Part shown: in pieces, positions 58,342 through 64,000 of the stretch
Layout: the number at the start of each line of letters is the position of its first letter
Position numbering within the stretch: position 1 is the first letter of the stretch
Source: Jackrogersella multiformis
Lineage: Eukaryota > Ascomycota > Sordariomycetes > Xylariales > Hypoxylaceae
Direction of reading: 5' to 3'
Assembly: GCA_902806575.1 (NCBI GenBank)
Contig: CADCXD010000009.1
Location: 1,302,001-1,366,000, forward strand
Length of the DNA: 64,000 nucleotides
The notes under the pieces: generated by a model
The model's database searches: none
Told to the model about the DNA's origin: nothing
Seen by the model: only the letters and a program-made list of their open reading frames with translations
Position numbers and translations under genes: made by a program

Positions 58342-61300
58342 AGGTGAAGAAAAGGTCCTCTCTCGGGTGTGGCATGTTGATGAGAAGAAAAAGAACGAGC
58401 CACAGAAATACGGCGGCGGCGGCAGTTTGCTACCTACCTAGGTACCTGATGAAATGACGAAGTGGGTTGGTTGGCGCTTTCCAAGGTTCCTACATATGTG
58501 GTTTAGGTAATAACACCCGACAGTAAGGAACTTCCATTCGTGATTTTTGAACTTTTCCTTCCTCCTGGTAACTCACTAAAACCAATTGAGTTGAGGTAGG
58601 AGCACAAGCCAACCCCCGACTATATCCTGCCTAGGTACCTGCCTATACGCCTAGTTATACACATATACATTAACGTCTATAAATGTATGAAACCAATGTA
58701 TCCAGCGTAAGGTGTAAGTTAGTATACAGCAATCTTCCTATTTAAAATACTCATTTTTATTTTATTTTATTTCATTTTTCATGAAAACTTGCAGGTCGTC
58801 CAATGATATAAGTTACCTACATACCTTAGCATACCTGGGCATGCACCTCCTAAAGTGATAAAACGTCTCGGCTTGCTACATGTGCGTCACGGAACAGACA
58901 CCGAAGTTCTTCTTCTTCAATCTCTTCCTCGCGTCTTTTTTGTCGATCGCTTCACATCGCCTCCCCAGACTCGGCCTTGGTCCCTTCACCACTCCCCTAA
59001 CCCTAGCCACATCCAGGAGGAGATCATCACGCTGAAAAATCCGCTCTTGTAAGGGCTTCCAGATTGTGTGACCCCATGCCGCCGCACAGAAGAAGGAAAA
59101 GATCGACGAGCCACATGTCCTTGGCGTTGAAACCCACCTTTGGTGATGGATTTAAGGTGCATTGTTAGGCTCGATAAAATTTTTGGACGGGCGCGATCTG
59201 AATTAAGGTCGTTCGGGGGTCCCTCTCAGCTCAGGGCCTCACGTCGATATATTACCAAGAGGAGACATTGGTATTGAGTCCTTACTTACAAGGTAGGTAG
59301 GCATGTGTACGGAAAATCAAGACGAGGACTCGCTGGAGAAACAATTGTATTTATTGACGGGATTTATTGCCTTTTTCTTCTTTTCTCTTTTTCCTTTCAC
59401 TTCTTTTGCCACCAACCATGTTGCCCGCAACCGATATTCAGCTATTGTCGGTACGCATAGGATAGGGTGTATGTTCCAGCTTTAGGCGGAGGAGTGTGAT
59501 ATGCCCGAGTATACTCTGCAGCTCTGATCCTCGAGAGTACCTAACCTAGGTATCAGCTAGAGAGGTAGATCAAGGTCCTACCGAGCAAATCCCTACAGTT
59601 GCAGCATACTACCTACACTAGATGCTGCATATACCTAGGCCGCTAGTCCTCCGTCGGGTTCCCCTAAAATGCAAAGGACGACCCCTCCAAACGCAGCCAC
59701 CCAGGCCCTCCTGAGCTTTTTGACACGGCACGGACCAAGACAGAACCGTTCTAGAACAAAAAGGTCTAAGACAAGACCTTGCCTCGCCTTCCTGCCCCTC
59801 CTTCTCTTAACAAGACAGCCTTGGGTTAATTAGGGAATAGCCCTACCGCGGAGCCCTTGGCAATATTAGGATTAGCGTCCTCGCCGCTCTTACTCAGCAC
59901 GGCACGGCCTTCTCTCAGTCAAGTTGCGAGAGTGGCACTTTTCTTGCAGGGCAAACGGTGGACCGGTGAAGCAATAGCTGCTTGACCGAATGTGAACACT
60001 CTATGTAACACGCTTAATGGCGTGAAAAGGCCATAATCATCGAGCACAACACATAAATGATCAGTCGTATATTACGTATTCATCTCTAACACGAGTATAT
60101 TTTGAACGAACTTAAGCTATTTCTATGTCTATAAATAAAATATAGGTATGTAATACGTCACTATAGCACAGTAGAGCACTATCCTTAATAGGATATAAAA
60201 CCGTGTGCTGGGTGCGATGAGGCTTCCTAAGCTCTAAGTGCTACTTAAGAACCCGAACTTGACCTACATACATAAAGGCTCTCCGGTGGGAATGCTACGG
60301 GCCATGTCTTCATCTTATGGATGTATATACCTAGGTATATTAAGCTAGGTATATGGCGAACCATGACATATAACAAGTCTCCAAAGTTGTAACGAGTTGA
60401 TGAAGCATGTTGATACTATGGAGGCAGGGAGGGTAAGATTGAAAAAGCTGCGGAACTCCGCTCCGGGACGACCTTTCTATACTGGCTCGGAATTGCAGGT
60501 TTAGACAAGGCATTGCTCCACATAGGAAACAAAGACCTCGGGATGTTCGCGTCAAATCTTAGCGACGGGAAGCCCGTCCAAATCCCGGGCTCACCCGCAC
60601 GCTTCGGCGGTTCACGAATTTGGTCTAATAGGAGTAAGCATGCTCGCCCTCGATATTCAAATGGTTGGTCCCTGTCAATTTCTCTTCTTCCCGCTCGTTA
60701 TCGGAGAAGTCTATAGTTTAGTGGCATGCTAAATACGAGCCTCTAGCCATCACTGTATACTGTATAATTTATCTTCAAAGGTTAGCATTGTTCAAACTTC
60801 ACCCACCCAAGATCAACAGAACACGCCGTATATATCCACGTAACCCCAATATCTGGATTTCAAACTTGGAATATTTTTTACTATAAAAATATATTATAGG
60901 ATTCGATGCACAGGGTAGGTGGCATATAAATATTAACTTCCGTTTGTTACGGCAGCTATCGAGGTCACTACCTACCTAGGTAAGTACCTGGTATTATAAG
61001 CACCTGGAGCTCAGGCTAAAAGCGGCCATCACCTGCACTTACCTGTAGATCCGTACTAGGTACCTAAGTATTTAAGGTTTGAGGGTATGTACCAAGGTAC
61101 CAAGGTAGTGGGGGAAGGCCTCAGCGTTCTCCGGAGGTGATCCACTTATTCCCATTCCTGTACCCAGTCAAAAGAACAATACCGAAAAAAAATAAAAAAT
61201 TAAAGAGCAATCGATTCTTCCCCACACATATTCAAAGCTACCTATAATGATCGACGGCAAACTGCAAAAAGTGGCAGACATCGACATAATCACCTGAGCC

Positions 61301-61342
61301 CTGCCACACCGTCCCGCCCCAGCTTACCCTACCCTCTACCCT

Positions 61343-61398
61343 ACGCATAGGCATAGGCATAGGCATACGCATGAGCAGACGCATAAGCAGACGCATAC
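61343..61398. repeat. GCATAGGCATA/GCATACGCATGAGCAGAC tandem repeat
   Basis: Hexanucleotide GCATAG copies grading into 12-nt GCAGACGCATAA units. The antisense frame reads MRMPMPMPMRR-like, a repeat artefact. Confidence 0.85.
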
Positions 61399-61865
61399 TC
61401 ATCGTAACGTCACGAGAATTCACGGAACCCCCGTCCTGGATCGCAACTCGTCAGTTAGCCGACGCGAGAAGAGAGAACCCGGGCCGATTTACGGAATACT
61501 TCGTTGTTGCTGCAAGGTTCGCAAACGCCCGACGATAACCTCGCCCACCAATCTCGACACCTCCACCTCCTTCGTCGCTAACCCCGTTGCGACGGTACTC
61601 GTACTAGCCTGCGACACGGATTCGTCACCGAACGGTCCAGACCACCGCGAGCCCCCTATCTCTGCATCCGTCCAGCTTCCGAAACTAGCTCCAGGGCGAG
61701 ATACCTGGTCTTCAGGAATCCTTCACCGCATCTTTTTTTTTTCGCCTGTCCCCCTTTTCTGCTACGCTCCCTGGCAGAACCTGGATACTATATCCCTCTA
61801 CCTAGGTACCTAGGGAACCGTTGCGTTATTGCCACCCACACCCACCACCACCACCAACGACCACT

Positions 61866-62530
61866 ATGGCCGACCGTGCCCACTACCGTGGCGGCCGAGG
61901 CGGCGGCGGCGGCGGACATACCCGAGGAGGGCGGGGCGGACGAGGCGGCGGGAGAGGTGCACACGGAGCTGACTCGGGCGCTAGCGGCGGCGGTGCACAA
62001 CAGGAGCGGGAGCGGCCCAAGAAGGAAAACATCCTCGACCTTAGCAAATACGTCGACAAACGGATCACTGTCAAGTTCAACGGCGGCCGAGAAGGTAAGC
62101 CGCCGCCGATCTCCTCCCTCCCCCTCCCCCTCCCCTTCCCCCTTCACCTCACCGCCCTGCCCCCCCTGGTCACATGCTTGAACCACATACGTACATGTCG
62201 TCGAGTTAAACCGGAGCTAACCCTGATATCGTCGTGCAGTCACCGGCACGCTCAAGGGCTACGATGCGCTTATGAACCTAGTCCTCGACGAGGTACAAGA
62301 AGTCATGCGAGGTAAGTTCTTCTTCCAGTCCTCTACCTTCTCGTAGCCTAAGCCCAAGGAGCGTGGCGGACAAACACTAACGCAATAATCTCCATATAGA
62401 CGACGAAGGCAAGGAGGCGACGCGATCACTCGGTCTGGTGGTCGCTCGAGGTACTCTGCTAGTAGTAATCAGCCCCGTTGACGGGAGCGAGGAGATCGAG
62501 AATCCCTTTGCCCAGCAGTCGGAAGACTGA
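61866..62530 (+). CDS. LSM7: U6 snRNA-associated Sm-like protein LSm7
   Basis: Three exons, 61866-62094, 62240-62311 and 62400-62530 (143 aa); introns GTAAGC..CAG and GTAAGT..TAG, both at phase 1. The Sm1 motif reads ILDLSKYVDKRITVKFNGGR plus EVTGTLKGYDALMNLVLDE. The Sm2 motif is LGLVVARGTLLVVISP, with ENPF near the C-terminus. LSm7 is part of the heteroheptameric LSm1-7 (cytoplasmic mRNA decay) and LSm2-8 (nuclear U6 snRNA) rings. The first 50 residues are an Arg-Gly-rich extension (RGGRGGGGGG, GRGGRGGGRG), making it longer than yeast LSm7 (about 115 aa). The start is the only ATG that opens this frame, after a C-rich leader. Confidence 0.96.
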
Positions 62531-64000
62531 AGCCCCCCCTCCAAAAGGACAGGCCATCCGGAGGAGAGAGATTAGGATGACAACGACCTAGCGGAGTGCC
62601 GAGTATACCTCCCGAGCTCTTGCGCATGGGGAAGAACCTATGGCAAAGATCAACTTTACCAACGACGCAAGTTAGTCAGACCCTAAGTCGCGTATGCTTT
62701 TAACGAGGGAGGTGGGAGAAGCAATGTCGCCATGTTGTGAACTACCCGCAAACTAAAAAAGGGCATGATGGTAGATGAAAAACTATTACATGCATGAATG
62801 CCTATTAGGAACGGTATGAGAAATGAGCCTCAGATAGCAAACATCGTTCTTGTGAATATTCCGTAAACGTGAAATCCATCATCCCCCTCGACGGCTTGTG
62901 TGAGGTATTGACCTTTGCCCTTGTTTTCTCGTATAGGTCCTTGTCATATACTTGCTGCCTCGTTATACCTACCAACTTCTCCTAATTTTTAAAAGACTCT
63001 TACCTTTACCATAGCGTGACTACCATATCATGTTAATGAGGTGAATGATCCTATCTTTAGCTATAGTACCTTTCTAGGCACATGCAGGTGATACTCATGA
63101 CAACTCACGATCAACGCCAGAACAGAAATCAATGACGAGGATAACCACCTAGAGTGAATCTATAGTATCCAGCGTCCTGTAAAGCTACCCCTAGGAAACC
63201 CGGTATTGTGAACAGTATGAAACTTTGCTTGTATTCTCTACTTTATACTTCGATAGACATGTTATCTACCACGACTGCGATCCGCGCGCTCTCTCTCAAA
63301 CCCGCTGCTCGTCTGAAACCTCGCTAGAAACAAATCGCTACTGATGTCCTTCCTTTATAGTCCAGCCGAGCCCGTCCCGTCAGCAGCAGTAGCAACGGTA
63401 AGCCCAACCACCAACCAGGTTAATACCTGAAAGAGTATCGCTATAATGCAACTCTTTGTTTCAGCGGTATTCAACTATCTGACGCACCCAAATATAGTCC
63501 AATATAGCCTCATCTCGTGATAGGTGTCCTGTCGTTTCACTATCGGAGATTGATGAAAGGGTAGTGACCAGGTCACTACGTGGAAAGTGTCTAGGTTTGC
63601 TAAATGCTTGTTGTTCGTCGAATTTTTGTGGACCAAATTTGAGAGCCAACGTTATCGTCTTGCTGGTACTTTCATTGTCGGGCATTCTGACGAAGGCCCT
63701 CCTTCAGTTGGACTCGTCTTCAATACCCCTCACAATCGTGTACTATTTCCAACGCTCCTCTGCGAAACAGTTTGCTGGGGAGACCCGTCCCTCGACGTTT
63801 CGAATTCATCGTACGTCGAGAGCCCCTACCTTACATCCAGTTTCTCATCTTCTCGTGTCCGCTTGCGAACATCGTGTTATAGTGGATCCCTATTGAACTT
63901 GAGCTATGGGCAGCAGGCCTCCTCTCCTAGTAGGCTTGCCTCCCCTGTTGTTTGGTACTGGCCTTAAACAGATCGTTAAATGCACCCTGTGCCTGCTTCT
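62531..64000. other. Intergenic, possible small ORFs at the window edge
   Basis: No gene is supported up to about 63460. At 63461-63685 (minus) a 74-codon frame looks protein-like (STSKTITLALKFGP, LSRDEAILDYIWVRQIVEYR), while plus-strand frames 63564-63896 and 63587-63967 overlap it. Only one could be real and none is recognised. A gene extending beyond 64000 is possible. Confidence 0.35.

Larger units (their letters stand above)
57432..61865. other. Intergenic, no gene recognised, repeat-rich
   Basis: About 4.4 kb. Tandem repeats: TGTATG at 57970-57988, GTTTGGAATTTGGA units at 58287-58341, GCATAGGCATAC units at 61343-61398. ACCTAGGT motifs lie at 58436, 58632, 59545, 60330, 60970 and 61800. 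A GC-containing island at about 60430-60720 is unlike its A/T-rich flanks and may be a relic. Short frames at 57573-57907 have no recognised similarity. 61440-61865 is C-rich and promoter-like. Confidence 0.5.

Noticed and set aside
60340..60716. Frames on both strands in a GC-containing island
   Set aside because: Short, mutually overlapping and without similarity; at most a relic.
61788..62186. 132-codon minus-strand frame over LSM7 exon 1
   Set aside because: Shadow of the RGG-encoding sequence and the C-rich intron.
1..64000. CRISPR arrays, prokaryotic operons, phage or plasmid genes
   Set aside because: Introns and fungal proteins throughout; tandem repeats present are contiguous and lack spacers.

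Overview
The window looks like chromosomal DNA of a filamentous ascomycete (Pezizomycotina, most likely a Sordariomycete). Genes are split by short introns with GT..AG ends and CTAAC-type branch sites. The recognisable proteins are standard fungal housekeeping proteins and Zn2Cys6 regulators. Intergenic DNA is littered with a palindromic TACCTAGGTA-type motif. No rRNA, tRNA, CRISPR array, plasmid or viral feature was found. Exon coordinates below were worked out by hand from splice signals, frame continuity and family expectation.

Layout: a VHS/GAT trafficking protein (884-2514, +); an F-box protein with a 48-nt in-frame intron (5393-7132, +); a class I methyltransferase whose N-terminus cannot be found (9561-10694, -); a gene-poor stretch of about 18.6 kb (10.7-29.3 kb) of minisatellites, an AT-rich RIP-like block and a long pyrimidine-rich leader; a Zn2Cys6 regulator (29291-30602, +); a 5.4-kb gap with possible gene debris; a sedoheptulose-bisphosphatase-like histidine phosphatase (36014-37501, -); two small ORFs including a single-pass membrane protein (38126-39165, +); the proteasome-associated deubiquitinase Ubp6 (39820-41669, -), divergent from Arp2/3 subunit ARPC4 (42312-43072, +); a large RRM-like protein with an in-frame TAG near its C-terminus (46126-48998, +); sorting nexin Snx3 (50305-51231, +); the mitochondrial pyrimidine nucleotide carrier Rim2 (53235-54587, -); a second Zn2Cys6 protein (55461-57431, -); and LSM7 (61866-62530, +).

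The genes do not form a pathway cluster. They cover endosomal sorting (VHS/GAT, Snx3), actin nucleation (ARPC4), ubiquitin turnover (Ubp6, F-box), RNA metabolism (LSM7, RRM protein), carbon and nucleotide metabolism (Shb17-like, Rim2) and transcription (two Zn2Cys6 proteins).

The observation most worth testing is the RRM-like gene. The reading frame continues sensibly for 43 codons past a TAG that would be Trp if read as TGG, and the A of that TAG sits in a small predicted hairpin loop. This fits the fungal A-to-I stop-loss mRNA editing described in Sordariomycetes, though readthrough, an exonic intron or a real truncation remain possible. Other structural oddities are a GC-AG intron in SNX3, a first coding exon in ARPC4 that is only the ATG, and a 3n intron in the F-box gene whose acceptor TAG is itself an in-frame stop.
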